NCBI GenBank assembly: GCA_002358575.1 | Contig: DEPD01000149.1 | Coordinates: forward strand, 1 to 42,291 | Reading direction: 5' to 3' | DNA from: Lachnospiraceae bacterium UBA3401 | Lineage (GTDB): Bacteria > Bacillota > Clostridia > Lachnospirales > Lachnospiraceae | Length of the DNA: 42,291 nucleotides | In this document: positions 26,958 to 37,029 of the stretch, in pieces | Layout of the letters: each line of letters begins with the position of its first letter | How positions within the stretch are numbered: the stretch's first letter is position 1 | Position numbers and translations under genes: made by a program | The notes under the pieces: generated by a model | What the model saw: only the letters and a program-made list of their open reading frames with translations | Databases searched by the model: none | Told to the model about the DNA's origin: nothing

Positions 26958-28201
26958 GAAAAAAATCTTTTCACAAATCTATTAAGAAGGATTTTGCATT
27001 TTATATTATTCTATATATTTTTTCATCCCTGTTGTTAGGTTTTGTCTGTTCCCAACTTTTTCTGTATGGGCAGAATCAAATTCGCGAAAAATATTATGAT
27101 GAATATAAGAAGAAAATAGAATACATCGAAGGAAAACCTAACACAGCATATCATTTTTATAATGATAATGACGTTAAAATAGAAATCCATTACTCATTGG
27201 ATCTTTTTACTCTTTTTACGTCTCGTGATAAGATAAAATACGACATTTTAGGCATTGCAAGCGGAGCTGTATATCCACTGAGTTTTATTGTATGTCTTGG
27301 CTTGATCAGCATTCTTTTTTACAGAAAAATATTGCAAAAACCGCTGGAACTGCTTGGCGCAGCAGCAGACAAAATTACAGACAACAACCTAGACTTTACA
27401 ATTCATTATGACCGGCCAGACGAGTTTGGTCGTCTATGTCAATCTTTTGAAAAGATGCGCAGTGCGCTGCGTGACAATAATCTGGAATTATGGCGACAGA
27501 TTGAAGAACGCAGACGACTCAATGCCGCTTTTGCACATGACTTGAGAACACCACTTACTGTGCTTAAGGGACAGAGTGAAATGCTTGTAAAATACACTCC
27601 AGAATTATCTGAGGAAAAAATCATTGAGACTGCAAAGATGATGCAGCGCCATATTGCGCGCCTTGAAAACTATGTCAATACAATGAATACCTTGCAACGT
27701 CTCGAAGATATCGAAATTCAAAAATCTCCTGTTAACATAGAAATATTATTTCATCAGCTTCAAGCAACTGGCGCCTCCATCTGTGCAGATAAAACATTTT
27801 TATTAAAACAGATAATGATAGAACCTTGCGAAAAGACCATTTCCTTATCAAAGGAAACAATCTATTCTAAAAAGATAAACTTAGATGCCTCTGTCATTAT
27901 GCAAGTATATGAAAATCTACTGTCAAATGCTATGCGTTATGCACAAAATACTATTATTGTATCCCCTTTTATAAAAGACAACTATTTTTATATCACTGTA
28001 TCAGACGACGGTCCTGGTTTTTCTGCAAAAGACCTTTCTGAAGCCACAAAACCCTTTTATAAAGCAGCGGAAAAAACAGAGCAGGAACACTTTGGTATGG
28101 GATTAAATATCTGCAAAATACTTTGTGAAAAACATGGCGGTTTTCTAAAACTAGATAATAAAAATGGCGCTGTTGCCACCGCAAGATTTCTAATCGCGTA
28201 G
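26942..28201 (+). CDS. Sensor histidine kinase (HisKA type)
   Basis: A 419-residue kinase with TM1 (about 18-42), a short extracellular loop, TM2 (about 103-127), a HAMP linker, dimerisation box FAHDLRTPLT with phospho-acceptor His199, N box NLLSNAMRYA, and ATP-binding DDGPGF and GMGLNICKIL. It pairs with the regulator that overlaps its start. Its extracellular sensor loop (about 43-102) is small, as in kinases that sense envelope-active peptides. The last 12 bases overlap the end of the converging permease gene. Confidence 0.92.
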   Translation: MGKKLRKKSFHKSIKKDFAFYIILYIFSSLLLGFVCSQLFLYGQNQIREKYYDEYKKKIEYIEGKPNTAYHFYNDNDVKIEIHYSLDLFTLFTSRDKIKYDILGIASGAVYPLSFIVCLGLISILFYRKILQKPLELLGAAADKITDNNLDFTIHYDRPDEFGRLCQSFEKMRSALRDNNLELWRQIEERRRLNAAFAHDLRTPLTVLKGQSEMLVKYTPELSEEKIIETAKMMQRHIARLENYVNTMNTLQRLEDIEIQKSPVNIEILFHQLQATGASICADKTFLLKQIMIEPCEKTISLSKETIYSKKINLDASVIMQVYENLLSNAMRYAQNTIIVSPFIKDNYFYITVSDDGPGFSAKDLSEATKPFYKAAEKTEQEHFGMGLNICKILCEKHGGFLKLDNKNGAVATARFLIA

Positions 28202-28858
28202 AGAAGGCTTCTCTTCCCACCTATCAGCTTTGCTGACATACTTCCTCTCTGTGTCTGTATGCATAAAAAGTGCGCCAAAAATAAGCAGTCCTCCTGTCAT
28301 TCCCAGCCATAGTTTCGGGGTAAAATGAGAAATATGCATTGAAAATAAATAGTAATTTCCTAATTTATCTCCCGCGCCATAATTAATCGCATAGTAGACC
28401 AGTGGTATCATATAGCCAATGACCGTGTTGTTTGTGAGCGCAGCAGTCATCATTCCAAGCGCTCCCAGAAACACTGCATTTGCCACCGTTCCAAGATACA
28501 GCCAAACAGTCACATCACATTGCTGTATTTGCAGATAGACAACAAACAACCCCGTTAATAAAATTATCATTATGGCTGCACAAGCTGTTCTAATAAAATA
28601 TACCAAACTTGTACTGATATATTTGGAAGACACCAAATCGCGGATTGCATCGTCCTGTTCCGGCTGAAAAATAGGCGTAAGCAGGACAATCCCAATCAGA
28701 GAGACAAACATTTCTAGCGGAACTGCGGATTCTGTTAAATCTAACTGCGCAGTTCCAAACAGCATTGGTGTAATAATTAGTATTGTGACAGAAACAAAAA
28801 TTGACAGCGCTGCATGATGTTTCATATGAAAGATTGCAATTGATTTTATTTTTTCCAT
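28190..28858 (-). CDS. ABC-2 exporter permease, small subunit
   Basis: A 222-residue protein with about six membrane segments (LSIFVSVTILIITPMLFGTA, MFVSLIGIVLLTPIF, LVYFIRTACAAIMIILLTGL and others). Its start overlaps the end of the larger permease gene by 13 bases; its end overlaps the converging kinase gene by 12 bases, leaving no room for a separate terminator. It probably forms the export channel with the 435-aa subunit and the ATPase. Substrate unknown; antimicrobial-peptide resistance is the usual guess for such units. Confidence 0.8.
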   Translation of the reverse strand: MEKIKSIAIFHMKHHAALSIFVSVTILIITPMLFGTAQLDLTESAVPLEMFVSLIGIVLLTPIFQPEQDDAIRDLVSSKYISTSLVYFIRTACAAIMIILLTGLFVVYLQIQQCDVTVWLYLGTVANAVFLGALGMMTAALTNNTVIGYMIPLVYYAINYGAGDKLGNYYLFSMHISHFTPKLWLGMTGGLLIFGALFMHTDTERKYVSKADRWEEKPSLRD

Positions 28859-30153
28859 AAAAAGTTCCCTTTTCGTTTTGCTTTATAAATGAATATGGTT
28901 CCAAAAACAAGCATGATAGACAGACCTGTAAATAACAGACGATTGGCGATAAGCTGCGGAAAATGTTCTATATAATCCTGTGTTCTAAAATAAGAGAGCG
29001 GGCCAGAATTGTGCCTTGGTGCCAGACGAAACAGCGCGTATGACGCAGAGACAGATTTCATGCCAAGATTGACATCAATAAACCACCAAAGCGCACACAC
29101 CGCAACAGCAATCGGTGTATCTGTCAGTTCTGTCAAGCAAATGCCCACAGCAGCCGTAATCATTGCCGATGGCATTATCCAACCGAAATCATATTTGAGC
29201 GGCGCTAGATAATCCAATTGCATTCCCGGGTACATGTTCCACATACTAATATTGGAAATATAGGATAAAATAATAACAGGCAGCATCACAGCGGCAAGAA
29301 TTGCAAGGTAACGCACAACAATAATCTTTGCACTTGATGTTTTTCGGATATAGATAAGCTCTGACATTTTCGCCTGCTTATCTTTTAAGCTCATAATCAC
29401 CGCCAGAAAGACAGGGAGTATGGAAACTGTCATTGCGACGGTATAATCACTAAAAAGTCGTGCATAACCGCCTGTAAATTGATCTTGATTTTTGACAAGT
29501 TCGTATTGACAAACTGCTTCGTCATATGTGATAGGAACGCGCCCATAACCAATTAAGGACTCCACCGCATATTTTGAACCACCTCCTAGAATAGTATCCG
29601 CATTCTGCATCAACTCTTTAAATTCAGAGTAGGAGATATCCTTCCTGACAGAAAGCTCCAAATCTTTCTGCATTTCCTCTTCTGTGACATCATTTTCTAG
29701 TGAAATAGCAAATCCGCCTTTTCCGTCAGACTGAATATTTGCATTGTCTCCAACAACAATAAAGTCGTCGCCGCTATCACTGTCAGAAAACTGCGAAGCA
29801 TAAATTTTTTCTATATCTATATTTGTGATTGTAGCAATAATTTCTGCAATTTTTCTCTGCTTATCCTCATTTAATTTCACATATTTTACAAAACCAATCG
29901 GGTAAGTTTGATATTTATTTTCCAGAAATTCTGCATATAGCACCTCTGTTGCAGCAGGCATAATCAGTTCTGGAATCTCTTCACTTTTCGTTCCATAATT
30001 TTGATTTGCAGTCGGGTTCGGCTCAATCACAATATCATCACTAAAGTTCAGTACATCTTGTGAATTGAGCGCCACAACGACAACAGCGACAAACAGAAAA
30101 TATGATATGCCGAGAACCATTTTTTTCAATTCACTCCAAAATAGCATTTCCAT
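28846..30153 (-). CDS. ABC-2 exporter permease, large subunit
   Basis: A 435-residue membrane protein with one N-terminal helix (about 12-32), a large extracellular domain (about 35-225, acidic, with SDSDSGDDFIVVGDNANIQS) and then five or six helices. This one helix + big loop + helix cluster layout is common in exporter permeases of Firmicutes. The start overlaps the ATPase gene end by 23 bases. With the ATPase and the 222-aa subunit it makes a three-gene exporter operon facing its likely two-component regulator. Confidence 0.8.
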   Translation of the reverse strand: MEMLFWSELKKMVLGISYFLFVAVVVVALNSQDVLNFSDDIVIEPNPTANQNYGTKSEEIPELIMPAATEVLYAEFLENKYQTYPIGFVKYVKLNEDKQRKIAEIIATITNIDIEKIYASQFSDSDSGDDFIVVGDNANIQSDGKGGFAISLENDVTEEEMQKDLELSVRKDISYSEFKELMQNADTILGGGSKYAVESLIGYGRVPITYDEAVCQYELVKNQDQFTGGYARLFSDYTVAMTVSILPVFLAVIMSLKDKQAKMSELIYIRKTSSAKIIVVRYLAILAAVMLPVIILSYISNISMWNMYPGMQLDYLAPLKYDFGWIMPSAMITAAVGICLTELTDTPIAVAVCALWWFIDVNLGMKSVSASYALFRLAPRHNSGPLSYFRTQDYIEHFPQLIANRLLFTGLSIMLVFGTIFIYKAKRKGNFLWKK

Positions 30154-31033
30154 TCACCTCCAACTCCGCTCCGTTTTTCTTTAGATAAAACATATATGCG
30201 TCCTCAATATTAGGCGCACAAGCTTCCGCGTTGGCTGCGGTGTGTTCCGAGAGAAAACGGACAGCTACATTTCTGCCCTGCGTGTGCATACTTGTAATTA
30301 TCAAGTCTTTTTTTAGTGTCGAAAGCTCCTTTCTATCTGCAATTTTTGTAAACACTTTGCCTTCAGCCGCTGCCAGCAAATTATTGACAGTGCCTTGATA
30401 CAAAACCTTTCCACCGTCCAAAATTGCAATCTTTTCACAAGTGGCTTCAATATCTCCGACAATGTGCGTCGATAAAATAACAATGCGATCCTCTGCAACT
30501 TCCGATAATAGATTGCGGAACCGAATTCGCTCTTCAGGGTCAAGCCCCGCAGTCGGTTCATCAACAATCAACACTTTTGGATTATTAAGCAATGCCTGCG
30601 CAATTCCAAGCCTGCGTTTCATACCGCCGGACAGTGCCTTAATCTTTTTCTTTCTGTGCTCCGTCAAATTGACTTTCTGCAACAGCAATTCCGTGCGTTC
30701 CCGCCGCTCCTGCTTATTTAAACCAGACAGAAGCGCCAGATAATCCATTGCTTCCATAACATTTATAGACGGATATATCGAAAATTCCTGCGGCAGATAA
30801 CCAATAATCTTACGGATTTCTTTCTCATTTTCAATGGGAATACCGCAGACAGTCACAGAACCGCTCTTTTTCTGTAAAAGTGCAGCGAGCGTTCGCATCA
30901 GTGTTGTTTTTCCCGCGCCATTTCTGCCCAGCAGTCCAAACATTCCTGGCTGAATGCTGAGATTGATATCATAGAGCGCTTGTTTTTTTCCATAGAATTT
31001 ATTTAGATTTTTAATCTCAATTGTATTGTTCAC
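30131..31033 (-). CDS. ABC exporter ATPase
   Basis: A 300-residue ATPase starting at GTG 31033, preceded by GAAAGGGGA; the longer open frame to 31174 has no such site. It has Walker A GRNGAGKTT (36-44), Q-loop YLPQEFS, signature LSGGMKRRLGIA and Walker B VLIVDEPTAGLD. The C-terminal 80 residues are a regulatory extension seen in exporters of the ABC-2 type. Drives the permease pair encoded next. Confidence 0.9.
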   Translation of the reverse strand: MNNTIEIKNLNKFYGKKQALYDINLSIQPGMFGLLGRNGAGKTTLMRTLAALLQKKSGSVTVCGIPIENEKEIRKIIGYLPQEFSIYPSINVMEAMDYLALLSGLNKQERRERTELLLQKVNLTEHRKKKIKALSGGMKRRLGIAQALLNNPKVLIVDEPTAGLDPEERIRFRNLLSEVAEDRIVILSTHIVGDIEATCEKIAILDGGKVLYQGTVNNLLAAAEGKVFTKIADRKELSTLKKDLIITSMHTQGRNVAVRFLSEHTAANAEACAPNIEDAYMFYLKKNGAELEVNGNAILE

Positions 31034-31072
31034 TTGAAATTCCCCTTTCTCGTTTTTCTTGATGACTATAGA

Positions 31073-31101
31073 GTAATAGAGAAATTTCAACTTTTTATCA
31101 A
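31073..31101 (-). promoter_or_regulatory. Promoter candidate of the ABC exporter operon
   Basis: On the minus strand TTGATA (31096-31101) and TATTAC (31073-31078) are 17 bases apart, about 40 bases before the GTG start. The -35 is good and the -10 weak, which would fit activator dependence. Confidence 0.35.
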
Positions 31102-31185
31102 ATTCTAAGAAAATTCTTTGCGCAAGCTGTACACTCGCTAACCACCATTTAAAATAAATGTGGTAAACAGTCAATTACGAAAAGG

Positions 31186-31619
31186 TTGAGCTGTCGTTGG
31201 AAGGGTAAGAATAATGATGTAGATGAATCTCGATGTATCGAACAATTAAAGGGATTTGCGCAAAACCACAAAACCATGCCTGCCTATATTGGCTCTGTTG
31301 GAATGTTTAATGATGCGAAAACAATATTTGTATCACCTATAATGAATAATAGTATGTATCAATTCCAGCGAGAATTACACGAGTGCTTAAAGGATTTTGA
31401 TATAAATGGTTGGGAGTGTATTGTCCGAATCGATGGGTGCCACATTGTACGATAGCACTTACTGGTGAGGATGACAATGAAGCATTTTTTAAGGCAAGTG
31501 ATTTACTGTTACGTGAATTTAAAAAGATGAAGGGTGAATTTATTGCAATAGGATTGGTAAAAATAACTTTTCCGGTAGAGGAGATTTTTACAATAGATTT
31601 GAATGGCTTGCATTTATGA
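31186..31619 (+). pseudogene. Frameshifted 2H phosphoesterase (2'-5' RNA ligase-like)
   Basis: Two overlapping frames carry one protein. The first (31186-31455) ends just after DFDINGWEC; the second continues CPNRWVPHCTIALTGEDDNE to KITFPVEEIFTIDLNGLHL. The second HxT catalytic motif (HCT) is present; the N-terminal part with the first HxT is missing, and a single-base deletion near 31415 breaks the frame. Intact relatives are small 2H phosphoesterases that open or close cyclic phosphates on RNA or nucleotides. Confidence 0.7.
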
Positions 31620-31664
31620 TTGTGTCAGTATATAATAATCGAAAAATAGAAAGGGAACTCCCCA

Positions 31665-32798
31665 ATGTCCGCAAAATATATCCAGCTCGCCAACCAACTT
31701 AAAATCTTGATTGAAAAAAATCTGGAAAAAAATCAACGCTCAAATTCGTACACAAGCAATCATAACACCGTCTATCAGCTTCCGACAGAAGCCATGCTTT
31801 GCCAGATGTACAATGTCAGCCGTCAAACTGTCAGAAAAGCGCTCTCTGTCTTGGAAGAAGAACATCTGATACAAAAGCGGCAGGGCAGCGGGTCATATGC
31901 TATTGGAAATCAGAAGCAAAGTGGAACGCTCCAGATTGCTATTTTAGTTCACTCTAACACAGAATATATCTACCCGCGACTCCTTGCGGATTTGTGCGAC
32001 ACATTACAAAAACATGGATTTTCATGGATAATCTATGTGACAGAAAACCAAATTTCTAAGGAGCGGGAAATTCTGCAATTCTTACTGGAAAATCAGGAAG
32101 CTGCCGTGTGCGGAATTGTAAGCGAGGGCTGCAAGACCAGTTTTCCAACGCCCAATCAGGACTTATATCAGCGACTGGCACAAAAAGGAATCGCTATTTT
32201 ATTTTTTCGCGGAAACTACAGCAATCTTCCCGACTTTCCTTTTATTAAAGATGACAACTACAATGGCGGCTACGCTCTGGGAAAATACTTAGTCTCACTG
32301 GGACACCAAAACATTGGCGGCATTTTTCAAAGTGATGATATACAGAGCGTTGAGCAGGGCTATGGACTTTTATCTGCTCTGCGGGAAGCAAAACTTTTGT
32401 CCTGCGAGGACAATCTTTGTGGTTTTGACACTTATCAATTTACCGCATTACAAAAAAATCAGGACACGACAATTCTATCAAATTTTCTTTCCAGACAGCT
32501 TAAAATGGTCACTGCCATTGTCTGCTGCAACGACGAAATTGCTTACTGGCTCATAAAAGAGCTTCGCTATCGAAATGTGCGGGTTCCCCAAGATATGAGC
32601 GTTGTTTGTTTTGACTGCTCTTACCTCAGTGATCTGTCGTCTGTACAGATTACGCATTACTCCCAAGAAGAGCATGATATGGGTATCGTGGTTGCGGAAT
32701 CTGTTATCAACTTAATTCGGGAAAATTTTGTCTCTCCACAAAAAAGGATTCCTTGGCAGCTTGTGATAAAACGCAGTTCTGCTCCGCCAACCACCTAA
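31665..32798 (+). CDS. GntR-type wHTH fused to LacI-type sensor domain
   Basis: A 377-residue repressor. Residues 5-75 are a GntR winged helix (YQLPTEAMLCQMYNVSRQTV, RQGSGSYAIG); residues 88-370 are a periplasmic-binding-protein-like effector domain as in LacI and AraR. This fusion is the AraR architecture, in which the arabinose repressor of Bacillus is the best-known case. It stands alone between the accessory block and the sugar-sensing operon and probably controls one of the neighbouring sugar operons. Ligand not deducible. Ribosome site AAAGGGA. Confidence 0.85.
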   Translation: MSAKYIQLANQLKILIEKNLEKNQRSNSYTSNHNTVYQLPTEAMLCQMYNVSRQTVRKALSVLEEEHLIQKRQGSGSYAIGNQKQSGTLQIAILVHSNTEYIYPRLLADLCDTLQKHGFSWIIYVTENQISKEREILQFLLENQEAAVCGIVSEGCKTSFPTPNQDLYQRLAQKGIAILFFRGNYSNLPDFPFIKDDNYNGGYALGKYLVSLGHQNIGGIFQSDDIQSVEQGYGLLSALREAKLLSCEDNLCGFDTYQFTALQKNQDTTILSNFLSRQLKMVTAIVCCNDEIAYWLIKELRYRNVRVPQDMSVVCFDCSYLSDLSSVQITHYSQEEHDMGIVVAESVINLIRENFVSPQKRIPWQLVIKRSSAPPTT

Positions 32799-32812
32799 AC
32801 TTATATTAATTT

Positions 32813-34432
32813 TTACTTCCCATTGCGGTATTCTCTGGGTGTACACCCTACGGTTTTCTTGAAAACAAAACTGAAATAATGTGGGTCTTTATAGCCCACT
32901 TCCCCCGCAATTTCGCTGGAATGCAACTGTGTCTGGCTAAGAAGTTTCTTTGCCTTTTCCATACGCTTTTTTGTGACATATTCAATAAATGTTATCTGCA
33001 TTTCCTGACTAAATATGCTGCTAAAATAGTTGCTGCTAACACCGATGGCACCCGCCACACTGTTTAACGAGAATGACTCCTCACTAAAATTTTCTTCAAT
33101 ATATTTCAAACCTTTTTTCAGCACATGTTTGCCTTGGTTTTCGTTCTCCCTGTCGCGCAGTGCCAATGCGCGCCCCAGCAACTCCAACATATAGGCATCA
33201 ATATTTGCCCCACTTCCAGACGCTTCTCGCACTTTCTGGTCATCATCTTCTGGCAGAAAATCCTGCTGATTTACGCCGATCCTTTCCATATAATTGACAG
33301 TTGTAAAGCGCACATTCAAAAGCAAGTAATCGCGAAACAAACGCGATTCAAGCGCATCTTTTACCCCCGCAAGATACCCATTTACAAAGTCCTTAATTTC
33401 CTCCTGCTTTCCCTCCCGCAAAAATCCTTCAATAATATCTGGATTGACTTTTGCACTGTCCACCGACGCAAAGCTCTTCAAATCCTTTCCTGGCAGAAGC
33501 TCCTCCGCATCTTTTTCTGTTAAAATATGACGCTGTGGGTTAAAAAAGCGGTGCGCAAGGATATGATTGACTTTTGCATAACACTCTGGCAGCAGCGAAA
33601 GCCGTTCCACTGGCTCTCCCACTGCCACGCACCACTCCAATGAAAATACTTGTTGAGAGCAGATTTTTTCAATATTATAAATACATTGCTCTTTTAGTTC
33701 TTCCATCTGATCTGCTTCCCCTTTGATTAAAACGCCATACAAACTAATGTTCCATTGGAAGATAAGATATTTTGGAAACCGCAAAAAGTATCGAAACAGC
33801 GCCTCCCGCACTTCCCCCACGCCTTCTGGCTCCTGCATTGCATATTCTGGATTTTGGCGTTTGACCTGTAAGTTTAGCAGTGCAAGATTATAGCAGGGTC
33901 CATCTAAGTCCAACGAGATTTTTGCCGCTTCCTCATAAATCTGCTGAACAGAAAACACACCACTAAACACTTTTTCCAGAAAGCTTCTGCGGGCATAATT
34001 CTCATACTCTTTCATCTCGTTCTGAAAAGTTTCCAGATAGCTTCTCTGCTCCTGTTCACTCTCAATCTTTTCTCTTACTTCAAGAAGCACCTTGCGCAGC
34101 GTATTTTTTGTGATAGGTTTGAGCAGATACTGCTCTACACCGACGCGGATTGCCTGCTGCGCATACTCAAACTCATCATAACCGCTGATAATAACAATCT
34201 TAATATCTGGGATTTCCTGTGTTACAATTCGGCTGAGTGCAAGCCCGTCCATAAACGGCATCTTAATGTCCGTGATTAGAACATCTGGACGGATTTTGCG
34301 AATCATTGGCAATGCCATCTCCCCGTCGCTGGCTTCTCCTGTAAATTGATATCCATATTCATGCCAAGGAATATTGTTTTTTAACCCTTCCCTGACAATG
34401 CTTTCATCCTCCACCAAAAAAACTTTTAACAT
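32813..34432 (-). CDS. AraC-type response regulator (YesN-like)
   Basis: A 539-residue regulator: receiver domain (1-120) with phospho-acceptor Asp55 (VLITDIKMPFMDG), a 270-residue middle region, and two AraC helix-turn-helix motifs at the C-terminus (FSLNSVAGAIGVSSNYFSS; SEIAGEVGYKDPHYFSFVFK). Such regulators act on sugar-uptake operons with YesM-type kinases. Third gene of the operon, 15 bases after the binding-protein gene. Likely targets are the ytf-like or mgl-like operon (inference). Confidence 0.92.
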   Translation of the reverse strand: MLKVFLVEDESIVREGLKNNIPWHEYGYQFTGEASDGEMALPMIRKIRPDVLITDIKMPFMDGLALSRIVTQEIPDIKIVIISGYDEFEYAQQAIRVGVEQYLLKPITKNTLRKVLLEVREKIESEQEQRSYLETFQNEMKEYENYARRSFLEKVFSGVFSVQQIYEEAAKISLDLDGPCYNLALLNLQVKRQNPEYAMQEPEGVGEVREALFRYFLRFPKYLIFQWNISLYGVLIKGEADQMEELKEQCIYNIEKICSQQVFSLEWCVAVGEPVERLSLLPECYAKVNHILAHRFFNPQRHILTEKDAEELLPGKDLKSFASVDSAKVNPDIIEGFLREGKQEEIKDFVNGYLAGVKDALESRLFRDYLLLNVRFTTVNYMERIGVNQQDFLPEDDDQKVREASGSGANIDAYMLELLGRALALRDRENENQGKHVLKKGLKYIEENFSEESFSLNSVAGAIGVSSNYFSSIFSQEMQITFIEYVTKKRMEKAKKLLSQTQLHSSEIAGEVGYKDPHYFSFVFKKTVGCTPREYRNGK

Positions 34433-34447
34433 TTGTTTTCCCTCTTT

Positions 34448-35503
34448 TTAATACGTTCTGTCTTCCAGAAATTCGGCAGCATTTTCTTTGGTAAATACTT
34501 TCTCTTCCACCACATAGCGCTTCTCCACTGGCTCTCCATGTTCTAGCTTCTGTATAATATCATTGACGTAGGCTCCCTGCACTGGATTGCATTCCACATC
34601 GACATTGATGCGCCCCTCTTTTACCAACTCCAACGCATCACGCGTCGCATCAAACGATATAATTGTCACATCACCCCCCTCTCCAAAATGAATGCCAGCC
34701 TCCTGCATCGCCTCAATTGCACCCATAGTCATATCGTCGTTCTGCGATACGAGCACATCTATCTTGGGATAGCGCCGCAGCATTTTGCGCATTACTTCCT
34801 TTGCCTTGTTCGCTGTAAATTCTGCTGTGACAGAATCAATAATATGCCAATTTTCGTGCTGTACAGCAATCTCGTCAAAACCTTTCGTCCTTCCAATTTC
34901 CGCCGTGGAACCAATGGTTCCTTTTAGCACAATAATGTTAATTTCCTCTGTCTGCCGCTGCTCCTGTTCCAGATATTCTTCCAGCCATCTACCCGCTTTT
35001 TTTCCTTCTTCTCTAGCGTCCATTCCTATCCATGTCGTATAGAGTGAATCGTCCTGCACATTGACCATGCGGTCTGTGACAATCACTGGAATCCCCGCAT
35101 CTTTCGCTTCCTGCAGCACAGTATTCCAACCGTCCTCAATCACAGGCGCAAACACAATATAATCCACCCGCTGGGAAATAAAACTGCGAATTGCTTTTAT
35201 CTGATTGTCTTGCATCTGTCTGGCATTGTTAAATATTAAAAAGTAACCCGCATCTTTTGTCAGTGCTTGCTGTATCGAAGTCGTGTGTGCTGTCCGCCAA
35301 CCGGATTCACTGCCAAGCTGAGAAAAACCCACCACAATTAAGTCTTCATCCTCGGACTCTATTGGCATCTGCTCTATTTTAATCTCAAATCCCCGATAGA
35401 GTCTATGCCCAATAAAAAGAACGGGTGCAATACACAACAAAATAATGCAGGCACCCACATGACCAAAAATAATTTTTTTTATTGTCTTTGCTGCCCATTT
35501 CAT
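34448..35503 (-). CDS. Membrane-anchored YtfQ-like binding protein (sensor component)
   Basis: A 351-residue protein. In place of a lipobox it has an uncleaved-looking N-terminal helix (about 12-36, GACIILLCIAPVLFIGH), so the sugar-binding domain stays tethered outside the membrane. The binding domain parallels the lipoprotein at 17433-18545 (FSQLGSESGWRTAHTTS, GTIGSTAEIGRTKGFDE, GDVTIISFDATRDA). The start overlaps the kinase stop by four bases. It most likely hands the occupied state to the kinase encoded before it, forming a three-component sugar sensor, as seen in other Firmicutes. Confidence 0.88.
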   Translation of the reverse strand: MKWAAKTIKKIIFGHVGACIILLCIAPVLFIGHRLYRGFEIKIEQMPIESEDEDLIVVGFSQLGSESGWRTAHTTSIQQALTKDAGYFLIFNNARQMQDNQIKAIRSFISQRVDYIVFAPVIEDGWNTVLQEAKDAGIPVIVTDRMVNVQDDSLYTTWIGMDAREEGKKAGRWLEEYLEQEQRQTEEINIIVLKGTIGSTAEIGRTKGFDEIAVQHENWHIIDSVTAEFTANKAKEVMRKMLRRYPKIDVLVSQNDDMTMGAIEAMQEAGIHFGEGGDVTIISFDATRDALELVKEGRINVDVECNPVQGAYVNDIIQKLEHGEPVEKRYVVEEKVFTKENAAEFLEDRTY

Positions 35504-37029
35504 GTCTTATCACTCCCTGTCATATTCTCCTGTGATAATTCTGACAACGGTGGTTCGTTTAGTCTAACCGCTGGTATAACAATACTGACTTTTGTGCCCA
35601 CACCTTTTTCCGATTCAATTGTCATGCCATATTCCATACCAAAATTCATACGAATCCGCTCATTGACATTGGCAAGTCCAAACCCTTTTTCTGTCTCTTT
35701 GCAAGGCTTTGCAATCTCTGCCTGCAATCGCTTTACTTCCTCTGCGTTCATCCCAATTCCGCTGTCTTCCACACACAACAAAATGATATCCTCTTCCGAC
35801 GAAACACCCCGCTGTAACTTTCCAGTCACACAAATTTTGCCTTTTTCCCGCTTACATTTAATTCCATGATACAGAGAATTTTCAACAAGCGGCTGCAAAG
35901 TTAGTTTCAGAATTTTATAAGGATACAATTCTGGTGCAATTGCAATTTCAAAGTCCAAAATATCCTGATAGCGCACTTGCTGAATTTCAAGATAACCGCG
36001 AGTGTGCTCTTTCTCTTCCCGAATCGAAATATATTCTTTTCCCTTACTTAGCACCAACCGGAAAAACTCTGAGAGTGCCACAACAACATCCACTGCCTTG
36101 TCAGGATCATCTCCCTCAATCAGCCAGACAATTGTGTCAAGCGTATTGTACAGAAAGTGCGGGTTAATCTGCTCCTGCAAAAGCCGCAGTTCCGCATGGC
36201 GCATCTTGCGCTCATCCTCTTTAATCTGATTGACTAAGACTTCCAGATTTTCAGACATGTCATTCACACTGTCTGAAAGCACTTCTAACTCATCTTCTGT
36301 CTGTACGCGTACACGGTCTGAAAAATTTCCCTCCGCAATCCTGCTCGTAATCCCACATAGTTCCTGAATTGGCTTTGTGATGCTGTTTAAGATAGCACTG
36401 GTAATTAAAATCACTGCAATCACAATGCAACCGCCCAGCAAAATACTGACAATAATAACACGCTCCACTTCTTTGTTAAGTTGTATTTTTAACTGTTCAA
36501 TACTTTTGGTCTGATAATAGATATAGTACTGAATATCGTCCTGTATTAGCTCCGTTAAAATATAAATATCATTGTACAGCATATCAATATTTTTCTCATA
36601 CTGCCCATCTGCTTCTTGATTCGCCTTAATGTCATCCACGCGGTCTTTTAAAGTGTCAACATTGCGCAACAGACTTTGCAGCCATACACGGCTCTCCCTA
36701 TCCGTTGTCATAGCGAAAAGATTGTCGCTCTCAGTGCGCAGTTCATAAATTAATTTGTAAGGATTTTTGAATGTTCCGTCTTCCTCAATTGTATCAAATG
36801 TAATATTGCTGACCACCAATTTATAGAGACTTTCATCCATCTCCTCCTTAAAGTTAATATTGTAATCGTTGGCAAGCAACATACTGTTTACTATCTGGTC
36901 ATAAGCACGACTATAGTTTACCAATGCCAAAATCAAATAGATTGCCACATAAAGAATCGGTACCATTGCGACCAGCACTAAAACGATTAATTTATTTTTT
37001 AGGGGATATTTTATCTTTTCTGCTGCCAT
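35500..37029 (-). CDS. Sensor histidine kinase (YesM-like)
   Basis: A 509-residue kinase: TM1 (about 13-38), an extracellular helical domain (about 39-186), TM2 (about 188-212), HAMP, then the His_kinase domain with LLQEQINPHFLYNTLD (phospho-acceptor His) and ATPase motifs LQPLVENSLYHGI, VEDSGIGMN and GFGLANVNERI. Partner of the AraC-type regulator and the anchored binding protein in one operon. The 230-base upstream gap holds the mgl operon terminator and a short shared repeat. Confidence 0.93.
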   Translation of the reverse strand: MAAEKIKYPLKNKLIVLVLVAMVPILYVAIYLILALVNYSRAYDQIVNSMLLANDYNINFKEEMDESLYKLVVSNITFDTIEEDGTFKNPYKLIYELRTESDNLFAMTTDRESRVWLQSLLRNVDTLKDRVDDIKANQEADGQYEKNIDMLYNDIYILTELIQDDIQYYIYYQTKSIEQLKIQLNKEVERVIIVSILLGGCIVIAVILITSAILNSITKPIQELCGITSRIAEGNFSDRVRVQTEDELEVLSDSVNDMSENLEVLVNQIKEDERKMRHAELRLLQEQINPHFLYNTLDTIVWLIEGDDPDKAVDVVVALSEFFRLVLSKGKEYISIREEKEHTRGYLEIQQVRYQDILDFEIAIAPELYPYKILKLTLQPLVENSLYHGIKCKREKGKICVTGKLQRGVSSEEDIILLCVEDSGIGMNAEEVKRLQAEIAKPCKETEKGFGLANVNERIRMNFGMEYGMTIESEKGVGTKVSIVIPAVRLNEPPLSELSQENMTGSDKT

